From Puniceicoccales bacterium (GTDB lineage: Bacteria > Verrucomicrobiota > Verrucomicrobiia > Opitutales > JAIRKQ01): DNA of 58,080 nt. The stretch spans positions 1-58,080 of the forward strand of contig JAISBO010000040.1 of NCBI GenBank assembly GCA_031266155.1, in the 5' to 3' direction. Below the pieces are notes generated by a model. It ran no database searches and had not been told where the DNA came from. It was given only the letters and a program-made list of their open reading frames with translations. A program made the translations under genes and the position numbers. Of this stretch, positions 50,133 to 58,080 are shown piece by piece; within the stretch, counting starts at the first letter, position 1, and every line of letters begins with the position of its first letter.

Positions 50133-51911
50133 ATGAAAGATAGAAGTCAACTCATTGGGTTTACACTGATAGTTTGCGCGTTTGTACTGATGTTTAAAAA
50201 TGCTGCCGATCAAGCAAATCAAGCGAAAATTACCAGCCAGAGCAATGCACAAACGGAGATTGTTCACAGTGAGCCGGTAAACATCGAAATTGCTAGGGAT
50301 TTTGACGTTGGGATAAAGAATTTCACTGCGGTTGAAAAAAGTACGGGAGTTGAAAAATCCTTTACATTGGAAAATGATGTCGTCGGTGTCACTATTTCAG
50401 ACCAGGGCGGCACGATAAAATCCACCGCACTAAAAAAATATCGTTCCGTCCAAGATCGACCTGATGTCGTAGTTTTTAACGACGGTTGTACCATGCATGC
50501 AATGTCGCTAAGCTCAAGCAATGAACAATTTACTAAATTTATTCAGTCCGAACGATTTGATGAGGTTTCGGTGGATGAACATGACATCATATTGTTAAAA
50601 ACTGCCCCCGAAGGCTATACCATAACCAGGCAATATCATTTGGTCCCTCAGGACAGTAAGGGTTCAGACGGATATGCCATCGAACACAAAATTCACATCG
50701 AAAACAATACCAATTCGCCACTGAATATCGGTAGCCTATCCCTGTTTCTGGGTTCCATGCCAGCGACTGAAAGTGACTCTATGGGCGACTATTTAAACTT
50801 CGGAACGTTTAATGGGAAAAAAGAAAATTTCATAAAACTGCGAGATTTCAAGGCGAGTAAGGGATTTTTTGGACTTGGGAAAAGGGAAGAACGAAAATTT
50901 ATCCTCAACGATGGAAAAATCTTGTGGGGTGCAATAAAGAATCAATTTTTTACGACAATTCTGACACCCGAAGTGGAAGCGGATGGCTACGTCACATATC
51001 CAATTCTTGTCCACGACAAATGCTCAAACAAAGAGGAAGAAGGCATAGGAGCTTCCATAATTTTTAACGTAGGGACCATCGATGGCGGGAAAAGTAAAAC
51101 GCTTTCGTCGAGTATCTATATGGGGCCCAAGGATTTTTCTAGGCTATCAAAATTGGGAAAAGAGCAGGACAGGGTGATGCAATTTGGATTTTTCGGCTCC
51201 ATAAGCGAACTCCTCCTGCGGCTAATGCTAGGGATTCACGCAATAATTCCAAATTGGGGATGGGCGATCATTGTACTGACAACAATGGTAAAACTTCTAC
51301 TTTGGCCACTGACAAATGCCCAGGTTAGGTCTTCCAAAAAAATGGCAGCCGTCCAAAATCCCCTAAAAATAATCAAAGAGAAGTATAAAAACAATCCACA
51401 AAAACTGCAGACGGAAACCCTAAAACTATTTCGAGAAAATGGGATAAATCCAGCTGCCGGGTGTTTGCCAATATTCATCCAAATCCCAATTTTCTTTGGG
51501 CTCTACTACATGCTCCGCACGGCATCCGATTTGCGTTTTGCACATTTTTTGTGGATAAAAGATCTCTCACTGCCCGATACGGTCGCACACATCGGTCGCT
51601 TCCCCGTTAACATTTTACCACTGATCATGGGCGTGACCATGTTTTGGCAAATGCATATGTCTCCAATGCCAACTTCGGATAACTCGCAAAAGTTAATGTT
51701 CAAACTGATGCCAGCCATCTTCTTCTTCTGTTGCTACAGTTTCCCATCCGGATTAGTATTGTATTGGACCGTGCAAAATTTGTTGACGATTGCTCAGCAA
51801 TTTGCAACGTCATCTAGCAGTAAAATGCAGGATGAAAGTAACGTAAAAGCTTCTACGGGAAAACGTAACTCGCGTCTACCGAAACAGAGGAAAAATAATG
51901 TCAGGACATAG
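50133..51911 (+). CDS. yidC: Membrane protein insertase YidC
   Basis: 592 residues, Gram-negative type. First membrane helix about 8-23; then the large periplasmic P1 domain (about 60-345, starting 'LENDVVGVTISDQGGTIKST'); then five core helices with 'WGWAIIVLTTMVKLLLWPLT' carrying the conserved hydrophilic-groove Lys/Arg region after it ('QVRSSKKMAAVQ'), 'INPAAGCLPIFIQIPIFFGLYY' and 'FSFPSGLVLYW'-like 'CYSFPSGLVLYWTVQNLL'. It inserts F0 subunit c and other inner-membrane proteins. It overlaps yebC by 14 bases. yidD is distant. Confidence 0.96.
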   Translation: MKDRSQLIGFTLIVCAFVLMFKNAADQANQAKITSQSNAQTEIVHSEPVNIEIARDFDVGIKNFTAVEKSTGVEKSFTLENDVVGVTISDQGGTIKSTALKKYRSVQDRPDVVVFNDGCTMHAMSLSSSNEQFTKFIQSERFDEVSVDEHDIILLKTAPEGYTITRQYHLVPQDSKGSDGYAIEHKIHIENNTNSPLNIGSLSLFLGSMPATESDSMGDYLNFGTFNGKKENFIKLRDFKASKGFFGLGKREERKFILNDGKILWGAIKNQFFTTILTPEVEADGYVTYPILVHDKCSNKEEEGIGASIIFNVGTIDGGKSKTLSSSIYMGPKDFSRLSKLGKEQDRVMQFGFFGSISELLLRLMLGIHAIIPNWGWAIIVLTTMVKLLLWPLTNAQVRSSKKMAAVQNPLKIIKEKYKNNPQKLQTETLKLFRENGINPAAGCLPIFIQIPIFFGLYYMLRTASDLRFAHFLWIKDLSLPDTVAHIGRFPVNILPLIMGVTMFWQMHMSPMPTSDNSQKLMFKLMPAIFFFCCYSFPSGLVLYWTVQNLLTIAQQFATSSSSKMQDESNVKASTGKRNSRLPKQRKNNVRT

Positions 51912-52638
51912 CAAGTGGGCAACAACAAAACGGCATAAGGCCGTCATCGATGCAAAGCGTGGGAAAATTTTCAGCATGTTGAGTAAAGATATATCACTGG
52001 CTGCACGGGACGGCGGTGGCGATATAAATTTCAATGCCAGGCTGAGGGTCGTTGTGCAAAAAGCCAAAGAAGCCAATATGCCTGCCGACAACATCAAAAA
52101 GGCCATCCAAAAAGGGACAGGGGAATTGCCCGGCATGTCCATCGAAGAATTGATCTATGAAGGTTATATTGCGGGAGGAATCGGTGCGGTCATAGAAGTA
52201 ACCACGGACAATAAAAATCGTGCTGCCGGCGAGATCCGCAGCGTACTAACCAAATGTGGAGGGAATTTGGCAAGTCCCGGAGCATTGATGTTCAACTTTC
52301 AAAGAATGGGACAATTTTTCATATCCAAGGAGGCGGTGACGGAAAGTAGACTGATGGAAATTGTACTAGATGCGGGGGCTGAAGATATCAAATCGGACGG
52401 CCCAGATTTTGAAGTACTGTGCCCGATTTCATCATACTACACCCTAGCCCAGGCAATAATAGGAGCAAATATCAAATGTTTGTCATCCGAAATTGCATAC
52501 ATTCCCAACTCTATCGTACAAATAACGGATGCGGAGTTGGCTGCCAAGGTGTTAAAAACCATTGAAAAGTTAGAAGACCTGGATGATGTTAAGAGTGTTT
52601 TTGCCAATTTCGACATAGACGATTCAATTGAAACTTAA
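51898..52638 (+). CDS. yebC: YebC/TACO1 family protein
   Basis: 246 residues, full length. 'MSGHSKWATTKRHKAVIDAK' and 'GKIFSMLSKDISLAARDGGG' open the family; 'MPADNIKKAIQKGTGE', 'YEGYIAGGIGAVIEVTTDNKN' in order and 'GGNLASPGALMFNFQRMG' follow. Long annotated as a transcriptional regulator; members of this family (TACO1, YebC2/YeeI) are now tied to translation, including elongation through proline runs. It starts inside the yidC 3' end (14-base overlap). Confidence 0.96.
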   Translation: MSGHSKWATTKRHKAVIDAKRGKIFSMLSKDISLAARDGGGDINFNARLRVVVQKAKEANMPADNIKKAIQKGTGELPGMSIEELIYEGYIAGGIGAVIEVTTDNKNRAAGEIRSVLTKCGGNLASPGALMFNFQRMGQFFISKEAVTESRLMEIVLDAGAEDIKSDGPDFEVLCPISSYYTLAQAIIGANIKCLSSEIAYIPNSIVQITDAELAAKVLKTIEKLEDLDDVKSVFANFDIDDSIET

Positions 52639-52655
52639 TGGGAGCGTTGGATCGT

Positions 52656-53519
52656 TTATGTCACCTGGGAGACTAAATTTCGTGGGCTTTGCAAAAAAAC
52701 AAATCTGTTTTTCCCGCTAAGGTCCCGTATGGATTCAATTTTACTGAAATAATCTTTGGCAAAACTTGCGATGGATTCATGTTGGGAACCGCCCGTTTCC
52801 AGTGCCAGTATGCCATCTTTTGCCAAAAATCTTCCGGCCATGCCAATGATTTTAAAAATATCGTCCAGCCCGTTGTTTTTGGACACCAATGCACATTTTG
52901 GCTCAAACTTTTTTATTTCATCCTGGGCATTTTCAAATTCTTCGTCGGTCAAATAGGGAGGATTAGAAATGATCATATCAAATGTCCCATCAATGCTTTC
53001 TAACCAGTCGCTAACCCTGAACCTAATGTTGGTTATCCCATTTCTTTTGGCATTTTCTTGAGCCATCGAAAGTGCATTTTGGCTTGCATCGACCGCCAAA
53101 ACATTTGCCTTTGGGAAATGTTTCGCCAGGGCCAGCCCGATCGCACCGCTACCAGTTCCCAGGTCTAAAATTGATCCGATTTGCCTATTCCCAAAACGAG
53201 CAACGATTATATCTACGAATTCTTCCGTTTCGTGTCTTGGTATTAAAACATTTCCATCGACTGCGATGGATAAGCCATAAAAATCAACTTCACCGACGAT
53301 ATATTGCAATGGCTCGCGATTCCCTCGCCTGGATAATAGATATTGCCATTGGGACAATAGATGTTCTTCCACATCATCGCAGAGATGTAGGTGGAGGGAC
53401 GACCGATTACATCCGAGCAAATGCGACAACAACAGCTCCGCATCTAGCTTAGCGGTTACAATCCCCTTGTTTTTTAGAAAATCTTCCGATTGCTTGAGAA
53501 TTTCTACTAACGATGGCAT
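52656..53519 (-). CDS. prmC: Peptide chain release factor N5-glutamine methyltransferase
   Basis: 287 residues from ATG 53519 ('MPSLVEILKQSEDFLKNKGI'); a longer frame adds 17 Cys-rich residues without family similarity. Methylates the Gln of the GGQ motif in release factors RF1/RF2. 'AELLLSHLLG', the SAM motif 'ILDLGTGSGAIGLALAKHFP', and the catalytic 'MIISNPPYLTDEEF' are present. It overlaps the 3' end of pssA by 13 bases and converges on yebC. prfA, the usual neighbour, is absent. Confidence 0.95.
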   Translation of the reverse strand: MPSLVEILKQSEDFLKNKGIVTAKLDAELLLSHLLGCNRSSLHLHLCDDVEEHLLSQWQYLLSRRGNREPLQYIVGEVDFYGLSIAVDGNVLIPRHETEEFVDIIVARFGNRQIGSILDLGTGSGAIGLALAKHFPKANVLAVDASQNALSMAQENAKRNGITNIRFRVSDWLESIDGTFDMIISNPPYLTDEEFENAQDEIKKFEPKCALVSKNNGLDDIFKIIGMAGRFLAKDGILALETGGSQHESIASFAKDYFSKIESIRDLSGKNRFVFLQSPRNLVSQVT

Positions 53520-54331
53520 TTGGATCGTAGGGCACGTTTTCGCCTCGCAACATGTCTGCATATTCCCCAAAATACATATCCTAGAAATATGGCGGCCAGC
53601 GCGATATCACGTAATAATGCAACGAGTGACAGCACTGTCATTGCGCTCAAAAACGTTCCCCATTTGGTCTGCGTGTTCCAATCGACCTTTTTAAAACTTG
53701 GGTAATAAATATTGCTGACCATCAACCAAGCAATCAGTAACATCAAGGGAGGCAATATTAGGGACCACGATTTTAGATCATATTCATTAAGTACCAACAC
53801 AAGAGAAACAATAACCCCAGCGGCAGCGGGAACAGGTAACCCCAAAAAATCATAGTTGTTCTTTTCCTGCTCAGTTTTTGGAAGCAAAGGATGTGTTATC
53901 ACATTAAATCTTGCCAATCGCACACTGGCACACAGCAAGTATAGGAACCCAAAAATCCAACCAACTTGCCGGAAAAATGGAAATTGTTCCGTCGGGGACA
54001 ATATCATTAGAAATACCATAAGGGCGGGTGCTACCCCAAACGATACCACATCGGCTATGGAATCGAATTCTTTCCCAAAAAGAGATTCCTTTCCTCCCAA
54101 TCTGGCAACTCTCCCATCCAACGAATCACATATTCCCGAAAGAAAAACAAACCACACGGCTTGCGTATAGTATGCCGTGGACACTGATTCCGAAACCGAA
54201 CAGTACCGTGCCTGCATGGAACGAATTATGGATAAAAACCCAAAAAACAAATTGGATGCTGTGAACAAGCACGGCAGCAAATAAATTTTGCTAGCATCTG
54301 CCAAACTTATACTCTCACCTTTTACTTTCAC
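53507..54331 (-). CDS. pssA: CDP-diacylglycerol-serine O-phosphatidyltransferase
   Basis: 274 residues, about eight hydrophobic segments. The CDP-alcohol phosphotransferase motif D-G-x2-A-R-x8-G-x3-D-x3-D is complete in 'SLDGRVARLGGKESLFGKEF' followed directly by D-S-I-A-D. It makes phosphatidylserine, the precursor of phosphatidylethanolamine, in the membrane. A psd (decarboxylase) gene is not adjacent. It is the first gene of pssA-prmC. Confidence 0.93.
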   Translation of the reverse strand: MKVKGESISLADASKIYLLPCLFTASNLFFGFLSIIRSMQARYCSVSESVSTAYYTQAVWFVFLSGICDSLDGRVARLGGKESLFGKEFDSIADVVSFGVAPALMVFLMILSPTEQFPFFRQVGWIFGFLYLLCASVRLARFNVITHPLLPKTEQEKNNYDFLGLPVPAAAGVIVSLVLVLNEYDLKSWSLILPPLMLLIAWLMVSNIYYPSFKKVDWNTQTKWGTFLSAMTVLSLVALLRDIALAAIFLGYVFWGICRHVARRKRALRSKCHR

Positions 54332-54506
54332 TGGAACATACCTAATAAAAATTTACCAAACCGCAAGTTAGAATACTTAAAACTTCATCTGCCATTCCCC
54401 ATCGACTATTGCCGCGGACATTATGCCGTAAAACAAACCGGCAAATTACTGAAAGACCTCGAAAACTAACCATAGTACCTGTGGCACTTCCATAGTTGGG
54501 ATAATG

Positions 54507-55073
54507 CTATTGTATTGTGTGAAGTACAATGTCACAACGTCTGTCGAGCCCACTATCTTCTTTGCGTTGAACACTTTTATTCGCTTTCATTGAACCGAGT
54601 GAAGCGGTGATAATTCTATTTTCGCCAATTCCCAGGGATACGAAAACATCTCGGACAGCCTCCGCACGCCGTTTCCCAAGTGCATTATTGTAGGACTCTT
54701 TTCCGAACTTATCGCAGTTCCCAACGATTAGCACGCCAAATGTTTTGTCTTTCACGAAGACTTTGGCTATTTCACCTATTTTGACCAATTCAGTCTTCAA
54801 AATTTTTGAACTGTCGAAATTGAAATACACGGCTTCCAGCACATCCGCTGACGTATAATTGTACTCTGTTTTTTGTGCGTCAAACCCATGGGCGACAAAA
54901 TTATCCTCCCCATCATCTTTATTTATGAAGCATTCGTCTGAACAATTCTTTTCTGTTACTATCGTGTCTTGGGGAGACAAAGATTCATTTGTAGAAAAGT
55001 CAAAGTAAGAACACCCGGCAATGGTAAAAATTAAACCTAATGCACAAACATACCTTATATACCTATCCAACAT
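54507..55073 (-). CDS. OmpA/Pal-type peptidoglycan-associated lipoprotein
   Basis: 188 residues from ATG 55073. The signal ends in the lipobox 'FTIAGCSY', so Cys about 21 is lipidated. After a 50-residue acidic linker, the OmpA domain contains 'VYFNFDSSKILKTE', 'VLIVGNCDKFGKESYNNALG' and 'KRRAEAVRDVFVSLGIGENR', the peptidoglycan-binding helix with its Arg. In Pal the motif is 'GHTDERG-x-x-x-YN'; here it reads 'GNCDKFGKESYN', so the TD/ER residues that bind diaminopimelate are altered (Cys for Thr, Lys-Phe for Glu-Arg). No tol genes are adjacent. Confidence 0.85.
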   Translation of the reverse strand: MLDRYIRYVCALGLIFTIAGCSYFDFSTNESLSPQDTIVTEKNCSDECFINKDDGEDNFVAHGFDAQKTEYNYTSADVLEAVYFNFDSSKILKTELVKIGEIAKVFVKDKTFGVLIVGNCDKFGKESYNNALGKRRAEAVRDVFVSLGIGENRIITASLGSMKANKSVQRKEDSGLDRRCDIVLHTIQ

Positions 55074-55156
55074 AGTCAAGGATCGATGCTACTAACCATT
55101 GTGCCATGTCAATTATAATTATCTTATTCGTTGATTTTTTGTGAAAATTTTATTCC

Positions 55157-57433
55157 TTGGCAGAAAAGGTTGTTGAGTTTTTAACCGCAAATATAATGCA
55201 ACTACAGGACCGGGTACAGCGTGATTTTTTTGCCGAAGAAATTGCTAAAAATTTTTCCGTAATTGCCTCTGCTGGGGCTGGAAAAACAACGGCCATTACT
55301 GAAAGAATTGCAAATCTCGCCATGGGGGATTCGCATGCGGTTTCCCAAGGGATGTCGCAAACAAAAAAATTGGTCGCCGTTACATATACGGAGAAAGCGG
55401 CAAAGGAAATCAAAGATCGGGTTTTTCATAAAATTTTCCAAAAAACTGAACATTCCTATCAAATGAGAGAACTCTGCATGCAACATCTGGAATCAGCATT
55501 TTTTGGCACCATCCACGCATTCGCTTCAAAGTTTTTAAAATCCCATTGTGCTCTGGTCGGCTTACGCAATGATTTTAAAATTATCTCTCACGAAGAATCT
55601 CTTTGGGAAGAATTTATAGCTTCCATGGGAAATGTGCTGAAAGTTATTCCCCGGGAAATTCGGAATGATTTTTTGTGTACATATGACGTTGATAAATTAT
55701 TGGTGCATGCCCGAAATCATAGTCCCACAGACCTATTAAATTTAGCGGATATTACTCCCATGCCGGACATCAACGTCGATAATATTTTGGCCTATGGACC
55801 CAAAGGCAATGAAACTAAAAGTGCACACTTTCTTCATTTACTACGGGAATGGGACCTTTTTCGGAAAAGCGGAGACTACTTCCCCATGCCAGATTGTGCT
55901 GAAGTTTGCAGCAGCCACAGCCTAATCGAGTTGTGCCAGTCGGAATTGAGAGATTTCCTCCATTGGAAACAAAATTCCGAAAAGTTTTTCACCGCCAACA
56001 TTGCCCATCTATATAGGAATTTTCGCGTCGGGAAAGGACAGTTAAAGTATGAAGATTTGATCGACCTATCCATAGATCTTCTCAAACATTCAACGGTGAT
56101 AGAAGAAATAGAAAACGATCCCTACCGTGTGATTTTAGACGAAGCACAGGACACCGATATGCAGCAATTTAGGTTGCTTCTCGGGGTTTCACAAAGAAAT
56201 CTCCGCGAAGGGATTTCAATGGACATATCAAAAAATTTCCCCGAACATGGTCATTTTTCAATGATAGGTGACCCCCAACAATCCATCTACTGCAGCCGAG
56301 CAGATATCAGTACCTATCTGACTTTACACAATTCACTGGTAGATTCCAATGCGGCCCATGGGTTGACATTTTTCGTTACCATGCGGTGTTCCGAAGCAAT
56401 AGCAAGTTCTGTGAATGACAGGTTTCAGACCGTTTTCGACGATGTAAAATTCGTACCTCTGGTCCCCAAGCCTGACTGCCAGCATGGGGAGGTTGAAATT
56501 CTAAAGCTACGAAAACAAACGGGGGAAAATATCCAATCTTCGGCGTCCCAAACGGCAATGCTTTTCCTTGGGAAAACACCCAAAGATTTCGAAGTAGAAA
56601 ATTGGTCAGATATTGCAATTTTAGCCCCTCGCAAGGATTGGTTGATGGAGATTTCCCGGCACTTTATTGCTCACAAAGGTCTTCCGGATGTCCAATTACA
56701 TTTCGACAGTACCAATGGCAATGGGGCCTCTTCAATTCGCTGGCTGGCATCCTGTTTGAGGTATATAAATAATCCCTCCGACCGGCGTGAATTCGCAGGT
56801 ATTTTACGGGAAATTTTTGGAATCAAAAGCCAGGAAATTATAAACTACTTCAGGCATAAAAATAGCCAAGTTTGTGCAAAAATCGATGCGGAGTTTACTG
56901 ACCTACGCAATGAAAGACATAATATTCCACTGGCAAAATTTTTGTTGAAAATTTTAGATCGGTTCAAAATTTTCCACCGCGTTTCCACCCTTAACATTTA
57001 CACCGAAAAAAATTTGTTGACCAAAATAAAGCAAACAATTGAACTATGCTACTTCACCGAATCACAACGGATGAATATCATAGAAGCAGAACAATTTTTA
57101 ACGGACAAAATTGACACACTAAAAGAACCAGACAGCGTCAATACCTCTGCCCTGCAATTTGTGACATTTCACAAAAGCAAAGGCCTGGAATGGCCGGTGG
57201 TCATATTGCCATTTATGTATCGTAAACGGCAGCTTAAAAGTGATATGGAGACAAAACCATTGTCCAAGGAACAACATTTTATGGAATTATATGCCAACGA
57301 ATGTCGCCTGCTATATGTGGCCTGCACACGGGCTAAAAACAAACTCCTAATCCTGGATGACTCCGAAATATTTGACGAAAAAATATCACCCCACATGGTT
57401 TTATCTGGGAAAATTTTATTGGGAACTAATTAA
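55157..57433 (+). CDS. UvrD/AddA-type DNA helicase without nuclease domain
   Basis: 758 residues from TTG 55157 (ATG 55196 would remove 13). Superfamily 1A motifs: Walker A 'VIASAGAGKTTAITERI', Ia 'VTYTEKAAKEIKDRV', Walker B 'VILDEAQDTDMQQFRLL', III 'MIGDPQQSIYCSRADI', V 'VTFHKSKGLEWPVVIL', VI 'RLLYVACTRAKNKLLIL'. 'FGTIHAFASKFLKSH' is the AddA/RecB-like block. AddA and RecB continue with a RecB-family nuclease for another 300 or more residues; here the protein ends about 30 residues after motif VI. No addB/recC/recD is adjacent. Probably a repair helicase in recombination. Confidence 0.88.
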   Translation: MAEKVVEFLTANIMQLQDRVQRDFFAEEIAKNFSVIASAGAGKTTAITERIANLAMGDSHAVSQGMSQTKKLVAVTYTEKAAKEIKDRVFHKIFQKTEHSYQMRELCMQHLESAFFGTIHAFASKFLKSHCALVGLRNDFKIISHEESLWEEFIASMGNVLKVIPREIRNDFLCTYDVDKLLVHARNHSPTDLLNLADITPMPDINVDNILAYGPKGNETKSAHFLHLLREWDLFRKSGDYFPMPDCAEVCSSHSLIELCQSELRDFLHWKQNSEKFFTANIAHLYRNFRVGKGQLKYEDLIDLSIDLLKHSTVIEEIENDPYRVILDEAQDTDMQQFRLLLGVSQRNLREGISMDISKNFPEHGHFSMIGDPQQSIYCSRADISTYLTLHNSLVDSNAAHGLTFFVTMRCSEAIASSVNDRFQTVFDDVKFVPLVPKPDCQHGEVEILKLRKQTGENIQSSASQTAMLFLGKTPKDFEVENWSDIAILAPRKDWLMEISRHFIAHKGLPDVQLHFDSTNGNGASSIRWLASCLRYINNPSDRREFAGILREIFGIKSQEIINYFRHKNSQVCAKIDAEFTDLRNERHNIPLAKFLLKILDRFKIFHRVSTLNIYTEKNLLTKIKQTIELCYFTESQRMNIIEAEQFLTDKIDTLKEPDSVNTSALQFVTFHKSKGLEWPVVILPFMYRKRQLKSDMETKPLSKEQHFMELYANECRLLYVACTRAKNKLLILDDSEIFDEKISPHMVLSGKILLGTN

Positions 57434-57481
57434 AATATTTTGCCATGGTGGAATGCACAATTTTTTAAATTCGATTCGGAT

Positions 57482-58080
57482 ATGATTACGATAGAGGGCA
57501 AGCATAATAGGGCGGTAGTATATGCAAAAACACTGGATGAAAATTGTGAAAACCAAATTCTACAGTACTTGGACCATCCGCTGTTTGCAAACACAACCGT
57601 ACGAATCATGCCGGACGTTCATTTCAGCCAGGGTGCAACGGTAGGATTTACGGCTACGTGCAACAAATATGTCGTTCCTTCCATCGTTGGTGTGGACATA
57701 GGTTGTGGGGTAAATGCCTATAATCTCGGTAAGGGAAATGTGGCGTTTGATAAATTAGACAAGTACATCAGAAAACGTATACCGGTCGGTAAGGCAATTA
57801 ATTCATCGACGCACCATATGTTGGAACAGGCCTATGGATACGTCGCCGACGGCGAAGTAAGTTTTGCTGAATTTAGGGAAAAAATTTACAAACTTTCGAA
57901 AAAACTCATGCTCCCAGCAACACGCATATTTGCAGGATTGGGTACGTTGGGTGGAGGTAATCATTTCATAGAAATCGATAGGGACGAAAACGGTTGTCGC
58001 TGGCTCCTGATTCACACGGGGAGCCGCAATTTGGGAGCAAATGTTGCCAAATATCACCAAGAAATCGCTACCAAAAGAAG
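57482..58080 (+). CDS. rtcB: RtcB family RNA ligase, 5' part (runs off the window)
   Basis: 199 complete codons from ATG 57482, still open at the window edge. 'VRIMPDVHFSQGATVGFTAT' and 'VVPSIVGVDIGCGVNAYNLG' contain the first metal ligands (Asp and Cys) of RtcB; 'ATRIFAGLGTLGGGNHFIEI' includes the G-G-G-N-H-F-I-E motif with metal-binding His, and 'LLIHTGSRNLG' the next. RtcB joins 2',3'-cyclic phosphate or 3'-phosphate RNA ends to 5'-OH in a GTP/Mn2+-dependent way. Bacterial members act in RNA repair. It starts 48 bases after the helicase gene. Confidence 0.93.
   Translation, partial: MITIEGKHNRAVVYAKTLDENCENQILQYLDHPLFANTTVRIMPDVHFSQGATVGFTATCNKYVVPSIVGVDIGCGVNAYNLGKGNVAFDKLDKYIRKRIPVGKAINSSTHHMLEQAYGYVADGEVSFAEFREKIYKLSKKLMLPATRIFAGLGTLGGGNHFIEIDRDENGCRWLLIHTGSRNLGANVAKYHQEIATKR

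Overview
The window reads as a compact Gram-negative bacterial chromosome segment of moderately low G+C. Envelope genes (a Pal-type OmpA lipoprotein, a YidC with a large periplasmic domain, an AsmA-like protein, a periplasmic Prc protease) show two membranes. The gene mix (membrane pyrophosphatase, F-type ATP synthase, a COX24-like 33-residue basic protein, a CofE-like ligase, many orphan membrane proteins) suggests a PVC-group bacterium, most plausibly Verrucomicrobiota/Opitutae-like and perhaps host-associated. That placement is inference; no rRNA lies in the window. Several core proteins are shorter than usual (AtpH, TruB, RibF, an AddA-like helicase), which fits a streamlined genome.

Layout. 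1-9.2 kb: an AsmA-like protein, the F0/delta half of ATP synthase (atpB-E-F-H, without atpA-G-D-C), hppA, rmuC, dapA and an NhaC/YuiF-type antiporter. 9.2-19.3 kb: a chaperone cluster dnaK-groES-groEL downstream of an ABC ATPase and binding protein that lack a permease; a CPBP protease; a complete amino-acid ABC importer. 19.3-28.9 kb: a small orphan, dxs, prc, two tandem paralogous orphan membrane proteins, malQ, yidD and an ftsQ-like gene. 29-38.1 kb: fabG-acpP-fabF, then the translation cluster nusA-infB-rbfA-nrnA-truB-ribF and the SRP RNA. 38.1-49.7 kb: a CofE-like ligase, a peroxiredoxin, the COX24-like gene, an orphan membrane protein, glgP, a putative serine hydrolase, cysS, an M3 peptidase and an orphan with a translocator-like hydrophobic core. 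49.7-58.1 kb: tRNA-Arg(CCG), yidC-yebC, pssA-prmC, a Pal-like lipoprotein, a UvrD/AddA-type helicase and a partial rtcB.

Most genes are housekeeping. The unusual layer is a scattered set of orphan proteins, four of them with a strong hydrophobic core, that lie next to the glycogen enzymes malQ and glgP. The clearest unexpected signal is around malQ. The two paralogous membrane-protein genes are separated by an unannotated relic of malQ itself: 93 ungapped bases, 70 identical to codons 46-76 of the intact gene. Their 3' flanks are also duplicated. This implies repeated tandem duplication of an [orphan membrane protein / malQ] module, followed by decay of the extra malQ copies and divergence of the membrane-protein copies.
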